From assembly GCA_964371945.1 (NCBI GenBank), contig CAYJPA010000017.1:1-64000 (forward strand): DNA of 64,000 bases, read 5' to 3'. A model generated the notes under the pieces. It made no database searches. It saw only the letters and a program-made list of their open reading frames with translations, and had not been told where the DNA came from. Positions 10,625 through 19,200 of the stretch are shown one piece after another; the first letter of the stretch is position 1, and each line of letters opens with the position of its first letter. The stretch is from CAYJPA01 sp964371945. GTDB taxonomy: Bacteria; Chloroflexota; Chloroflexia; Thermomicrobiales; UBA6265. Made by a program: the position numbers and the translations under genes.

Positions 10625-12148
10625 ATGACCATCGAGCTCCCACGGTTTGCCGATACGATCGTTGTAGGAGGGGGAACGGCTGGCGCGGCGGTGGCGGGCA
10701 TCCTGGCTGAGCGCACCGAACAATCGGTGCTCTTGCTCGAAGCCGGTCCGGACTACGGTGCATACGACAGCGGTCGATGGCCGGGCGATCTCCTGGAGGC
10801 GTTCGATCTTGCATCGTCCCACGGCTGGGGCTACGACAGTGGGACTGTCTATGCCGGGCGCACGATTCCATTCGAGCGGGCCCGGGTGATCGGTGGCTGT
10901 TCGTCCCACAATGGCTGTGCCGCCATCTGGGGCCATCGCAACGACTACGACGGTTGGGCCGCGCTCGGCAACGATGGCTGGTCGACGGACGAGCTCCTTC
11001 CCTGCTTCAAGTCCGCGAATATCCGCCTCCGGGTGCGGATTCCGGGAAGCGGCGAGATCACGCCGTACCACCGGGCGATGCTCGACGCCGCGCCCGCGGC
11101 CGGCATCCCGATCGTCGACGATCTCAATGACCTCGACGAACCGGTCGGGATGGCGCCGAGTCCCGTCAACGTCTGGAACGGCGTCCGTTGGAACAGCGCG
11201 TTCGCCTACCTGGACCCCGTTCGCGGCCGCAAGAATTTGACGATCCGCGGCGATGTGCTGACCGACAAGCTCATCGTCGAGCGCGGGAGAATCGCCGGGG
11301 TGTCGGTGATTGGACCGAATGGCCCCGCGCGGATCGACGCTGGTCGAGCGGTGCTCGCGGGCGGCACCTACGGTTCTCCTTCGATCCTGCTGCGATCCGG
11401 CATTGGCAATCCGGCCACGTTGGCCGCCATCGGCATCGCTCCCGTTCATGATCTGTCTGGCGTCGGTGAGAATCTACACGACCACTCCGCCGCCTATCTC
11501 CAGTTTGCCGGAACGGACGAGCTCCGCGAAAAGATGACGGCGTTCGGTCACGATCATTGGATGCCGGAAGAGCAGTCGATCGCCAAGGCGCGCTCGTCGC
11601 AGTGCTCCGAGGCATTCGATCTCCACCTCTACCCCGAGGGCGGGCCTTACGCCCAGAATCGAACCGCCTGGTCGTTCATCATGCCAATCGCCTGCATGAC
11701 GCCGAAATCTCGAGGCCGCTTAACGCTGCGAAGCGGGGATCCAGAAGCCGCGCCGGTCTTTGAGCACGGCTATCTATCCGATGTCGATGGGGCCGATATC
11801 CGCGTCCTCGCCGACGGGATCGAGATAGGCAGGACGATCACCAACCAGCCCGCACCTCGGAGTTTGATCGGCGAGGAGCTTGCCCCTGGACCCGACATCA
11901 GCAGTCGTGCAGATGTTGAAAACTGGCTCAACAGTGTTGTCGCGCACTACTACCATCCAGTAGGATCCTGCAAAATGGGACCGATGAACGACCCGGTCGC
12001 CGTGGTCGATTCGCGCGGTAAGTTGCACGGACTCGAAGGCGGGTACGTCGCCGATTGCTCGATCATGCCCATTATTCCGCGAGCAAACACGAACATACCG
12101 GCTGCCGTGGTCGGTGAGCGAATCGCAGGTTGGCTTGCCGAAAAGTGA
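10625..12148 (+). CDS. GMC-family FAD-dependent oxidoreductase (choline dehydrogenase-like)
   Basis: 507 residues. The N-terminal dinucleotide-binding fold reads VVGGGTAGAAVAGILAE ... LLLEAG and binds FAD. The GMC signature region (FERARVIGGCSSHNGCAAIWG) follows. The C-terminus carries the catalytic His in AHYYHPVGSCKMG and the second active-site position as Asn in PRANTNIPA, a normal GMC variant. Members oxidise alcohols such as choline or sugars; the substrate cannot be read from sequence. No signal peptide is visible, so it is likely cytoplasmic. GAGGGC stands about 8 bases before the ATG. No obvious partner gene is adjacent. Confidence 0.9.
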   Translation: MTIELPRFADTIVVGGGTAGAAVAGILAERTEQSVLLLEAGPDYGAYDSGRWPGDLLEAFDLASSHGWGYDSGTVYAGRTIPFERARVIGGCSSHNGCAAIWGHRNDYDGWAALGNDGWSTDELLPCFKSANIRLRVRIPGSGEITPYHRAMLDAAPAAGIPIVDDLNDLDEPVGMAPSPVNVWNGVRWNSAFAYLDPVRGRKNLTIRGDVLTDKLIVERGRIAGVSVIGPNGPARIDAGRAVLAGGTYGSPSILLRSGIGNPATLAAIGIAPVHDLSGVGENLHDHSAAYLQFAGTDELREKMTAFGHDHWMPEEQSIAKARSSQCSEAFDLHLYPEGGPYAQNRTAWSFIMPIACMTPKSRGRLTLRSGDPEAAPVFEHGYLSDVDGADIRVLADGIEIGRTITNQPAPRSLIGEELAPGPDISSRADVENWLNSVVAHYYHPVGSCKMGPMNDPVAVVDSRGKLHGLEGGYVADCSIMPIIPRANTNIPAAVVGERIAGWLAEK

Positions 12149-12352
12149 CCGCGCCTACTGGCACCGTCGGCACCCGGTGGCAACACGCTCGTGTCGCCAC
12201 TTCCGCGCAACAACTGGGACTCACCAAGAGGTACGAATCGAGAGCGCCGAACGGCCCGAAATTTGATGGACCGTTCGGTGATTAAAACTCGAGCGCCTTC
12301 ACCGCACACTCTAGATCGGTACTGATCGAAGAGTCGCAGGCGGAGGCCGCCC

Positions 12353-13207
12353 GTGTTCATCCCCAACTTGCGCCGCTTATCCAGAAGGCGATTCGTCTCG
12401 CTGGCCGCGGCAACAGCTGGAGCAGCGATGATTGGGCGAACTGGCCTTGTATCCGCGGCCGGGATCACGCTCCAGGCTCCCTACTTTGCGCAAGGCGGAA
12501 CAGGATCCGACTCCAGTACGAATTGCGGCCCGGCTACTGTCGCTGCCGCGGTTAACTACAGCGGAGTCGCTTACCCTGCGGTTCAGGATGTACGCACGAC
12601 ACTCGGCATGAACGGCCCGACCAGTCTCGAACAATGGGCGTGGCTGTTGGACGCGTACAACGCCCCGTGGTATCCAACCTGGTCGCAACCGGAAATGGAC
12701 CTGGCAATTAACTCCGGCTATGTGATCGTGATCGCCGCTTGGATGGCCGACTTCTCAACAGCGCCCGATTTTGAAGAAGCCTGGAGTCCGTTCTGGGGTC
12801 AATCAGGGCGCTACGATGGCTTTTCACAGGGCCATGCACTGCTGATCGTCGGCAAGACCGAAGACGAATCGAACTACCTCATTCACGATCCGAATGTCTT
12901 TCCATCTAACGCAACTTCTTACTATGGCGACGGCGCTCCGAAGGGCTCGTTCCGGCCATACAACGCCGTTGAGGTCTGGAGCACGGTCGGTCGCTATGCC
13001 GAAGGACTCGGACTTGCCGTCGCGCCGCTCGAACTGAAAGAAGCCGCTTCGACAAAGCGCGTGCTGGCCGAAAATGCCGATCTCTTCGCCGGTCCCGGCG
13101 GCGGTCACGCACCTGAGCGCGGAGAGCGAGGCGTTACCGGCGTCGTCGTGCCCAAATCCGAGCGCGGGATCATCTCGGCCGCTTCTGAAGACGCCAGTGA
13201 AGACTAA
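12353..13207 (+). CDS. Tat-exported C39-like cysteine peptidase-fold protein
   Basis: 284 residues from a GTG start. The N-terminus contains a twin-arginine-type signal (SRRRFVSLAAATAGAAM) that would be cut near LVSAAG. The domain after it fits the C39-like peptidase fold: catalytic Cys in STNCGPATVAAA (residue about 58), His in QGHALLIVG, and an Asp in IHDPN. The tail (about 225-284) is charged and low in complexity. Such proteins are predicted extracytoplasmic cysteine peptidases or amidases; here it is not attached to an ABC exporter, so bacteriocin leader processing is not indicated. It is a single gene with a hairpin behind it. Confidence 0.75.
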   Translation: MFIPNLRRLSRRRFVSLAAATAGAAMIGRTGLVSAAGITLQAPYFAQGGTGSDSSTNCGPATVAAAVNYSGVAYPAVQDVRTTLGMNGPTSLEQWAWLLDAYNAPWYPTWSQPEMDLAINSGYVIVIAAWMADFSTAPDFEEAWSPFWGQSGRYDGFSQGHALLIVGKTEDESNYLIHDPNVFPSNATSYYGDGAPKGSFRPYNAVEVWSTVGRYAEGLGLAVAPLELKEAASTKRVLAENADLFAGPGGGHAPERGERGVTGVVVPKSERGIISAASEDASED

Positions 13208-13259
13208 GGCCCACTGACGCACCATTTTCGGAATCTGATTCGCGGACATGAGATCATTT

Positions 13260-13282
13260 GGGCCGTTCGTAGTGAACGGCCC
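13260..13282 (+). terminator. Hairpin behind the C39-like gene
   Basis: A perfect 9-bp stem GGGCCGTTC / GAACGGCCC with a 5-base loop lies 52 bases after the stop codon. As with the hairpin behind acnA, there is no T-tract and the stem is preceded by ATGAGATC, which hints at a shared type of transcript end. Confidence 0.55.
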
Positions 13283-13322
13283 GTTGCATCTTCCGCGTTT
13301 TCTCACGCTGGGAGTATTCGAG

Positions 13323-13887
13323 TTGCCTGAATCACCGAAATCCGTCGCCGTGCTCATCGGCGGTCTTCGCCGGGATTCGATCAATCGCTATCTCTTCAAC
13401 GCAATCCAGGAGCTTGCTCCACTCGGCATTTCCTTTGTCGAAGCTCGGATCGGCGATCTCCCGCTTTGCAACGCCGATCTAGAGATCGACGGCCCACCGG
13501 CGCCGGTTTCGGTTTTTCGCGACCAAATTCGGGCTTCCGATGGCCTCCTCGTGATCACGCCCGAGTACAACTACTCGATTCCCGGTGTCCTCAAAAACGC
13601 GATCGACTGGTTGTGGGCTCCGTCGACCATCTGGGCGGCATACGGCAAGCCCGGCGCGATGATGGACGCGACTGGGGGTCGTTCCCGGCACTATGCGCGC
13701 TCAGATGCACCTACGCAATATCTTCGTGACCTTGAACATCCTCGACCTGACCAAACCTGAGATTTACGGCACCTTCGCTGGCGACAAGTTCGACGCGTCC
13801 GGGCACTTGGTTGATGAGGAGATTCGACAACCAATCGAAGCACACCTGGAGGCATTCGTGCATTGGGTCGATTTAGTAGGTAAATGA
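13323..13887 (+). pseudogene. NADPH-dependent FMN reductase with one-base frameshift
   Basis: Flavodoxin-like NAD(P)H:FMN/quinone reductase. The 5' frame starts at a TTG (13323) eight bases after GGGAG and shows the family's ESPKSVAVLIGGLRRDSINR, the FMN site TPEYNYSIPGVLKNAIDW and the start of the TGGR loop. The rest (MRAQMHLRNIFVTLNILDL... to a TAA-type end) lies in the next frame. Removing one C from the CCC at 13684-13686 restores TGGRSGTMRAQMHLR and a continuous 187-residue protein of normal family length. Either the gene is newly inactivated or the base is an assembly error. An ATG at 13248 is in frame but lies before the hairpin and is not preferred. Confidence 0.85.
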
Positions 13888-13965
13888 CCATTGAGTTCCC
13901 TCGGATTGAAACATCAATCATCGTCAAGAGTCGTTATACTGGGCCGTATCGAAGGAGATCACACA

Positions 13966-14244
13966 ATGAGCGTAACCCTAACCCCGGAACTTGAGGCTTT
14001 GGTGCAACGGAAAGTTCAGACGGGTCTCTACAGTAACCCAGGCGAAGTATTGCGGGAAGCCCTGCAGCTCCTGGAGGAAAGAGACCGGCTAAACCGGCTA
14101 AAAGCCGCAATCGCCGTCGGCGACGCTCAGATCGCAAGGGGTGAATCCATCCCATGGACACCCGACACGATGGATCGACTCAAGCGTGAGGCTGCGGAAA
14201 ATGTCCGCAACGGGAGGCCGATCAAGGATGAAGTCAAGCCGTAG
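13966..14244 (+). CDS. parD: ParD-like antitoxin (ribbon-helix-helix)
   Basis: 92 residues. The N-terminal MSVTLTPELEALVQRKVQTG followed by YSNPGEVLREALQLLEERD is the classic ribbon-helix-helix DNA-binding part of ParD/CopG-type antitoxins. The C-terminal half would wrap the toxin. GAAGGAG lies 9 bases before the ATG, and a TATACT -10-like box is at 13935-13940. Its last 17 bases overlap the toxin gene, the normal arrangement for coupled toxin-antitoxin expression and autorepression. Confidence 0.88.
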   Translation: MSVTLTPELEALVQRKVQTGLYSNPGEVLREALQLLEERDRLNRLKAAIAVGDAQIARGESIPWTPDTMDRLKREAAENVRNGRPIKDEVKP

Positions 14245-14533
14245 GCTCGATTTCAGCCCGGACGCCGAGGACGATCTACGTTCGATTCTGGAGTACACGC
14301 TGACGATTTGGGGAGAACGGCAGCATGATGCCTACGCAGAGCACATCTCCGCTGCGCTGGACGAGTTGATCCGATTCCCTGATCTCGGCCACCTGCGAGA
14401 AGATATTTCGTCAGGGCTGCGTTCTCGTGCTGTCGAGCGCCACGTCGTCTACTACCGGGTGAACGATCAGTACATCAAAGTCCTTCGTATCGTTCACAGC
14501 AAGATGGACGTCCCTACCCGACTTGAGCAGTAG
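14228..14533 (+). CDS. parE: ParE/RelE-type toxin
   Basis: 101 residues with the RelE/ParE fold pattern: LDFSPDAEDDLRSILEYT at the start, then FPDLGHLREDI, and a C-terminal strand VERHVVYYRVNDQYIKVLRIVHSKMD. ParE toxins poison DNA gyrase; RelE relatives cleave mRNA. The ParD partner and HVVYYRV favour ParE. The gene overlaps parD by 17 bases and both frames are intact. Confidence 0.87.
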   Translation: MKSSRRLDFSPDAEDDLRSILEYTLTIWGERQHDAYAEHISAALDELIRFPDLGHLREDISSGLRSRAVERHVVYYRVNDQYIKVLRIVHSKMDVPTRLEQ

Positions 14534-14633
14534 CCGGCACGACCCACAACGGCAAGACAAAGCGGTCAGGTAGTGATCACTTATTGAGAACGGCGGGCGA
14601 GATTTCGCATCCAGTATCGAACCGTAGCGGAAC

Positions 14634-15302
14634 TCAGATCGAAAAGTGGCGCTCACCTGCAAGAAACCGTTCGGCAGCGATCGCGACCCGGTAAGAATAG
14701 CGATCGCCCCGGAGGATGAAATCGGTTTGGGTGAGAACGATCTCTTCTATCGAGGCGCTACCCGGCGTGATAGAACGAGCGGAAATCGCATCCCTGCCGC
14801 CCACATAGAAATCCAGGAACTCGGGGATAGAGACTCGAACCAATGCGGAGAGCTCAGCCGGACTTGGGTTGTAAGCGGTCAGCGGACGCTCGTCGCGCAG
14901 GAAAAAGACGTCCTGCAATTCGCGTTCGATGACCCCGGTTTCCGCCTCACTTACGCAAACCCGCTTGCCTGCATAGATCAGATCGCTCATCTCGACCGCG
15001 ATCCCGATCTCCTCCTCGACCTCACGCATGGTTTGTTTGAGTCCCTCTCCGGCCCGGTAATGCCCCCCGACGGTCGAATCCATTTTGCCAGGCATCGTGT
15101 CCTTCGCCAGTCCACGGCATTGAAACATCAGGAATGGAACTGACTCTTCGACCCCAACAACCCAAACGTGCACCGCCCGATGCCAATCGCCATCCCGGTG
15201 TACGTCAGCCCGCCGTTTCGTTCGACCCGTGGGAGTCCCGCCGGCCGATACCACATCGAAGAGCTCGTCCGGATCCTGGGCGATTGTGAGGTCGTGAATC
15301 AT
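14634..15302 (-). CDS. NUDIX hydrolase
   Basis: 222 residues. The Nudix box reads VGGHYRAGEGLKQTMREV EEEIGI (split here), giving the Gly, Glu and REVEEE metal-binding residues. The spacing between the first Glu and REV is one residue shorter than the textbook pattern, as in an isopentenyl-isomerase-like subgroup. Nudix enzymes hydrolyse nucleoside diphosphate-X compounds; the substrate is unknown. The start overlaps the stop of the upstream GNAT gene by four bases (ATGA), so the two are co-translated. Confidence 0.85.
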   Translation of the reverse strand: MIHDLTIAQDPDELFDVVSAGGTPTGRTKRRADVHRDGDWHRAVHVWVVGVEESVPFLMFQCRGLAKDTMPGKMDSTVGGHYRAGEGLKQTMREVEEEIGIAVEMSDLIYAGKRVCVSEAETGVIERELQDVFFLRDERPLTAYNPSPAELSALVRVSIPEFLDFYVGGRDAISARSITPGSASIEEIVLTQTDFILRGDRYSYRVAIAAERFLAGERHFSI

Positions 15303-15853
15303 TCGATGCTCTCCTGGTCGTCTCCGCGATCGGTCGCCAGCAGACTGTAGACCAGCACGTCCTGATACGCCCCGTCGAAATAGGAGGCTTCACGCAAAGT
15401 TGCGTCGAGTTTGAACCCGCACCGTTCATAGAGCCGGCAGGCCCGCTCGTTGAACGCTTCGACCCGAAGCGATACCCGATGCAGATTCCACTGGTCGAAA
15501 CAAATGTCGACGAGCGCGGTCAGCGCATCGGTCCCCAACCCTTCGCCCCAGCGCTCCCGTTCGCCAATCATCATCGAGAGCTCAATCGCGGAGTGAGCTG
15601 GCTCGTATCGCCCCAGAATCGCGACTCCGACGTCCGTCCCATCCAGCAGCTCGATGATGAAGCATGCCGGGTGCTCATGTCCACGCTCATCATCGATCCA
15701 GTTTTCGATCCGGCGTTCAACTTCGGCTCGCGAAATAGTCGCGTCCGGCAGACCCCAGAAACGCATCACCTCGGGGTCGTTAAACCAACGATGGAGCTGC
15801 CCGGCATCGGATCGCTCCACCGCTCGGAGATTCGTCAGTTCACCCCGAATCAT
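15299..15853 (-). CDS. GNAT acetyltransferase (RimJ/RimL-like)
   Basis: 184 residues matching acetyltransferases of the RimJ/RimL group: LRAVERSDAGQLHRWFNDP at the N-terminus, the acetyl-CoA site GERERWGEGLGTDAL, and LRVEAFNERACRLYERCGF near the end. The substrate may be a protein N-terminus or a small amine. It starts 18 bases after the nuoN stop on the same strand, so it may be transcribed as the tail of the nuo operon together with the NUDIX gene. Confidence 0.87.
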   Translation of the reverse strand: MIRGELTNLRAVERSDAGQLHRWFNDPEVMRFWGLPDATISRAEVERRIENWIDDERGHEHPACFIIELLDGTDVGVAILGRYEPAHSAIELSMMIGERERWGEGLGTDALTALVDICFDQWNLHRVSLRVEAFNERACRLYERCGFKLDATLREASYFDGAYQDVLVYSLLATDRGDDQESIE

Positions 15854-15871
15854 CGCGCCGCACCGGCCGGA

Positions 15872-17410
15872 TTAACCGGCCCCGGCGATCCGGGCGGTCG
15901 TCTCGGCCGCGACCTGCCACTTGTCAGCCAGGTCCACAAGCCGGCTCGAGAAGAGTCCGAGCGCGAGATTCGCGATCACAAGCGTTGCAATTCCGACATT
16001 GAGCAGCCCTGTCGGATAACCGCGTAGCGACTTTTCGGAGGGGTTGAAGTACATCACCGCAACCACGCGCAGGTAGTAGTATGCGCTCACGGCAGACGCC
16101 AGCACGACCACGATCGCGAGCCAGAGCATGTCTGCATCGATCGCCGCCAGAATTACGTAGTACTTCGCGTAAAAGCCGAGCAGCGGCGGCACGCCCATCA
16201 GCGAAACCATGAAGATCGTCATCGACGCCGCGGCGAGCGGCCGCGACCCAGCTAGGCCCGCGAAATCGTCCAGGTCAATTCCGTTCCCACGGTGCTGAAC
16301 CCAGGTGATGACCGCAAATGCGCCGATATTCATAAAGGTGTACGCGAGCATGTAGTAAAGCAGGCTCGAGATGCCGCGATCGGCGCCGAGACCCGTGAAT
16401 CCCGTGCCCACCTTTTGATACGCCGCCAAGCCGACCAACATGTAGCCGGTGTGGGCGATCGACGAATAGGCGAGCATGCGCTTGATATTGCGCTGTGAGA
16501 GCGCCACGATGTTCCCGAAGGTCATCGTCAGCACCGCGAGCACCGCGATCAAGTTGATCCAGTCGTCCCGCAGCGGACCAAGTCCCTCGACCATAATCCG
16601 AATGATCGCCGCAAATCCGGCCGCTTTCGGTCCGACCGACATGAACGCGGTGACCGGCGTCGGCGCACCGTCGTACGCATCCGGCGTCCACATGTGGAAT
16701 GGCACTGCCGCGATTTTGAATCCAAGACCAACAACCAAGAGGAGAAGCGCGAGCAGCAGCGCCGGTTCTCGGTGCCCAGTGCCCGAGACGACTTCTGAGA
16801 GGTGCGTACTGATCCCGGTGAGACTGGTCGATCCGGTCAGCCCGTAGGTCCAGGCCATCCCATAAATCAGAATCGCGCTGGCGAAGATGCCGAGCAGGAA
16901 GTATTTGAGCGCACCTTCGATCGACGTCACGCGCCGCTTCGCGAACGCGGTCAGCACGTATGTCGCGAGCGATGCGAGCTCGATCCCGACGAAGATCACC
17001 ACCAGATCACCGGCCGCCGAAACGATCAATGCGCCAAGCACTGAAAAGGCGAGCAGCACATAGAACTCCCCGATCGGCATCCTTCCTTCGAGGTTCTCGA
17101 TGTAGCTTGCCGAAATCATGACTGAGAGCACGGCCGCGGAGAGGATGATCACCGAAAGGAAAACCGTAAGGCCGTCCGCGCGGAACATGCCGCCGAAGGT
17201 GCTATCGTTCTCGCCGTCCTGCCAGTAAAGCGCGGCCATCGCCGCGACGTATCCGACAAGCGAAGCGCCGGTCAGCAATGTGTAGTGACTCCTGCGCGGA
17301 AAGAACGCGTCGGCCAGCATCAGCACAATCGCCAGTCCGAACACGATGAGCTGCGGCAACATCAGCCCGAAATCGGGACTCGACAAATTTAGGTTCAGCA
17401 GATCTCCCAC
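15872..17410 (-). CDS. nuoN: NADH-quinone oxidoreductase subunit N
   Basis: 512 residues with about 14 membrane helices of the Mrp-antiporter type. It is one of three proton-pumping channel subunits of respiratory complex I. Family landmarks include the conserved Lys-bearing helices around FKIAAVPFHMWTPDAYDGAP and QRNIKRMLAYSSIAHTGYML. It is the last nuo gene of the operon and is separated from nuoM by 74 bases. Confidence 0.96.
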   Translation of the reverse strand: MGDLLNLNLSSPDFGLMLPQLIVFGLAIVLMLADAFFPRRSHYTLLTGASLVGYVAAMAALYWQDGENDSTFGGMFRADGLTVFLSVIILSAAVLSVMISASYIENLEGRMPIGEFYVLLAFSVLGALIVSAAGDLVVIFVGIELASLATYVLTAFAKRRVTSIEGALKYFLLGIFASAILIYGMAWTYGLTGSTSLTGISTHLSEVVSGTGHREPALLLALLLLVVGLGFKIAAVPFHMWTPDAYDGAPTPVTAFMSVGPKAAGFAAIIRIMVEGLGPLRDDWINLIAVLAVLTMTFGNIVALSQRNIKRMLAYSSIAHTGYMLVGLAAYQKVGTGFTGLGADRGISSLLYYMLAYTFMNIGAFAVITWVQHRGNGIDLDDFAGLAGSRPLAAASMTIFMVSLMGVPPLLGFYAKYYVILAAIDADMLWLAIVVVLASAVSAYYYLRVVAVMYFNPSEKSLRGYPTGLLNVGIATLVIANLALGLFSSRLVDLADKWQVAAETTARIAGAG

Positions 17411-17484
17411 TGATTTGACTCCTCGACCACCGGTCGTTCGTCTTGAGACGGCTTTCGCCGGTTATGCGCCTCGAAACCAGTCCT

Positions 17485-19182
17485 CTACGTCAGGAACGGC
17501 GCGAGTAGTCGTTCAAGTGACGGTTGCACGATATCGAACACAGGTGTCGGGTAGACGCCGAAGAAGATCGTGAGCACAATGAGCGGCGCCAGCGTGAGCC
17601 CCTCTTTGAGCGTCAAATCCGGCCAGATCGATCCATGACCGTGATCGCCGGCCGCGTGATCGTGTGATCCGGCGGAGACCGGGAGCGATTCACCGTGTCC
17701 GTGACCGTGATCGGAATGAGCGAGCTCCGCCCGCTCCTCCGCGGTCAGCTCTCCGTCGTGCGGATCAGGCAATTCGCCAGGTACTCGCTCGAATACGACC
17801 CTCTGGAACATCCACATCATGTACCACGCCGCCAAAATGACGACGGAGAAGGTCAGCAGCGCGGCGAATTTGCTGTATTGCCAGGTCGCCAGCGCCACCA
17901 GGAACTCGCCAATGAAACCTGACATCCCAGGCAATCCCACCGACGCCAGCATGAAGACGCCAAACATCACCGAGTAGACAGGCAGTCTTGAGGCCAGTCC
18001 TCCGTACGCGGAGATGAGCCGGGTGTGTGCCCGCTCGTACACGACGCCGACGCAAAGGAACAAACCGCCTGTGTTGAAACCATGGGCGACCATAACCATC
18101 ATCGCGCCATTCAGACCATTCAGATAATGCTCGGGCGGATGGAGATTGCCGGAGATGCGATCAGCTTTCATCGCCAAGATCGCGACAAAGATGCCGAGCG
18201 TCACGAATCCCATGTGGCTGACCGACGAGTACGCGATTAGCTTCTTCATATCGGGCTGAACGAGCGCGACAAGCGCGCCATACAGGATGGCAATGATTGA
18301 GAGCACAACGATCGCCAACGCCCAATCCTCGGTGCCCTCGGGAAAGAGCGGGAGATTGAAGCGCAGAATGCCGTAGCCGCCCATTTTCAACATGATCGCG
18401 GCGAGGATGACCGACGCCGCGGTCGGCGCCTCGACGTGAGCATCCGGCAACCAGGTGTGGAACGGGAACATCGGCACCTTGACCGCGAACGCAATCAGGA
18501 ACGCGGCGAAGACCGCTCCCTGGAAGACATCACTGTAGGCGCCCGCCGCCCAGCCCGTCTGCAACTGCAGGATGTTGAGCGTGCGGATGCCTGTTTCCTC
18601 ATAAAACGCCTGATACGTCGCGACGATGCCGACCAGCATCAATAACGAACCAAAGAGCGTATAGAGGAAGAACTTGATTGCCGCGTAGACGCGGTTCTGG
18701 CTGCCCCACACACCGATTAAGAGCGCCATCGGGATAAGCATGATCTCCCAGAAGATGTAGAAGATGAAGAGATCGAGCGCCATGAACACGCCCAGCATGC
18801 CGGTTTCGAGCAGCAAGAGCGCGATGTAATACTCACGTGGCCGTTCGGCAATCGTGTCCCAAGACCAGATGATCGCGATCACTGAGAGCAGCGTCGTCAG
18901 CGCAACAAGCACGACCGCAATCCCGTCGACACCCATGAAGTAGGAAACGCCGATCTCCGACAGCCAGTCGACCTTCTCCTGGTAGGGCACCGATTGCCCG
19001 GCCTCAAACGGAGCGTCTGGGTCGAAACCGAACCAAAGGAAAATCGAAAGCACGAAGCTGCCGGCCGCCGCTACCAAAGCGATCGTGCGCGACATTTCCT
19101 TTGAGATATTCGGGATGAACAAGATGAGCAGCGCCCCGATCGCCGGCAGGTATGCAATCGCGCTCAACATTGGGAAGTCCAC
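17485..19182 (-). CDS. nuoM: NADH-quinone oxidoreductase subunit M, with His-rich loop
   Basis: 565 residues and about 14 membrane helices; a proton-pumping antiporter-like subunit of complex I. Landmarks are FWEIMLIPMALLIGVWG, VKVPMFPFHTWLPDAHVEAP and QPDMKKLIAYSSVSHMGFV. The protein is longer than usual because of an inserted, mostly His/Gly/Asp loop between the last helices (about residues 490-520, DHGHGHGES... HDHAAGDHGHG). The loop's effect is unknown; it could bind metal. The start is ATG, 18 bases after the stop of nuoL. Confidence 0.96.
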   Translation of the reverse strand: MDFPMLSAIAYLPAIGALLILFIPNISKEMSRTIALVAAAGSFVLSIFLWFGFDPDAPFEAGQSVPYQEKVDWLSEIGVSYFMGVDGIAVVLVALTTLLSVIAIIWSWDTIAERPREYYIALLLLETGMLGVFMALDLFIFYIFWEIMLIPMALLIGVWGSQNRVYAAIKFFLYTLFGSLLMLVGIVATYQAFYEETGIRTLNILQLQTGWAAGAYSDVFQGAVFAAFLIAFAVKVPMFPFHTWLPDAHVEAPTAASVILAAIMLKMGGYGILRFNLPLFPEGTEDWALAIVVLSIIAILYGALVALVQPDMKKLIAYSSVSHMGFVTLGIFVAILAMKADRISGNLHPPEHYLNGLNGAMMVMVAHGFNTGGLFLCVGVVYERAHTRLISAYGGLASRLPVYSVMFGVFMLASVGLPGMSGFIGEFLVALATWQYSKFAALLTFSVVILAAWYMMWMFQRVVFERVPGELPDPHDGELTAEERAELAHSDHGHGHGESLPVSAGSHDHAAGDHGHGSIWPDLTLKEGLTLAPLIVLTIFFGVYPTPVFDIVQPSLERLLAPFLT

Positions 19183-19200
19183 GATTACTCCTCCGCCCCG

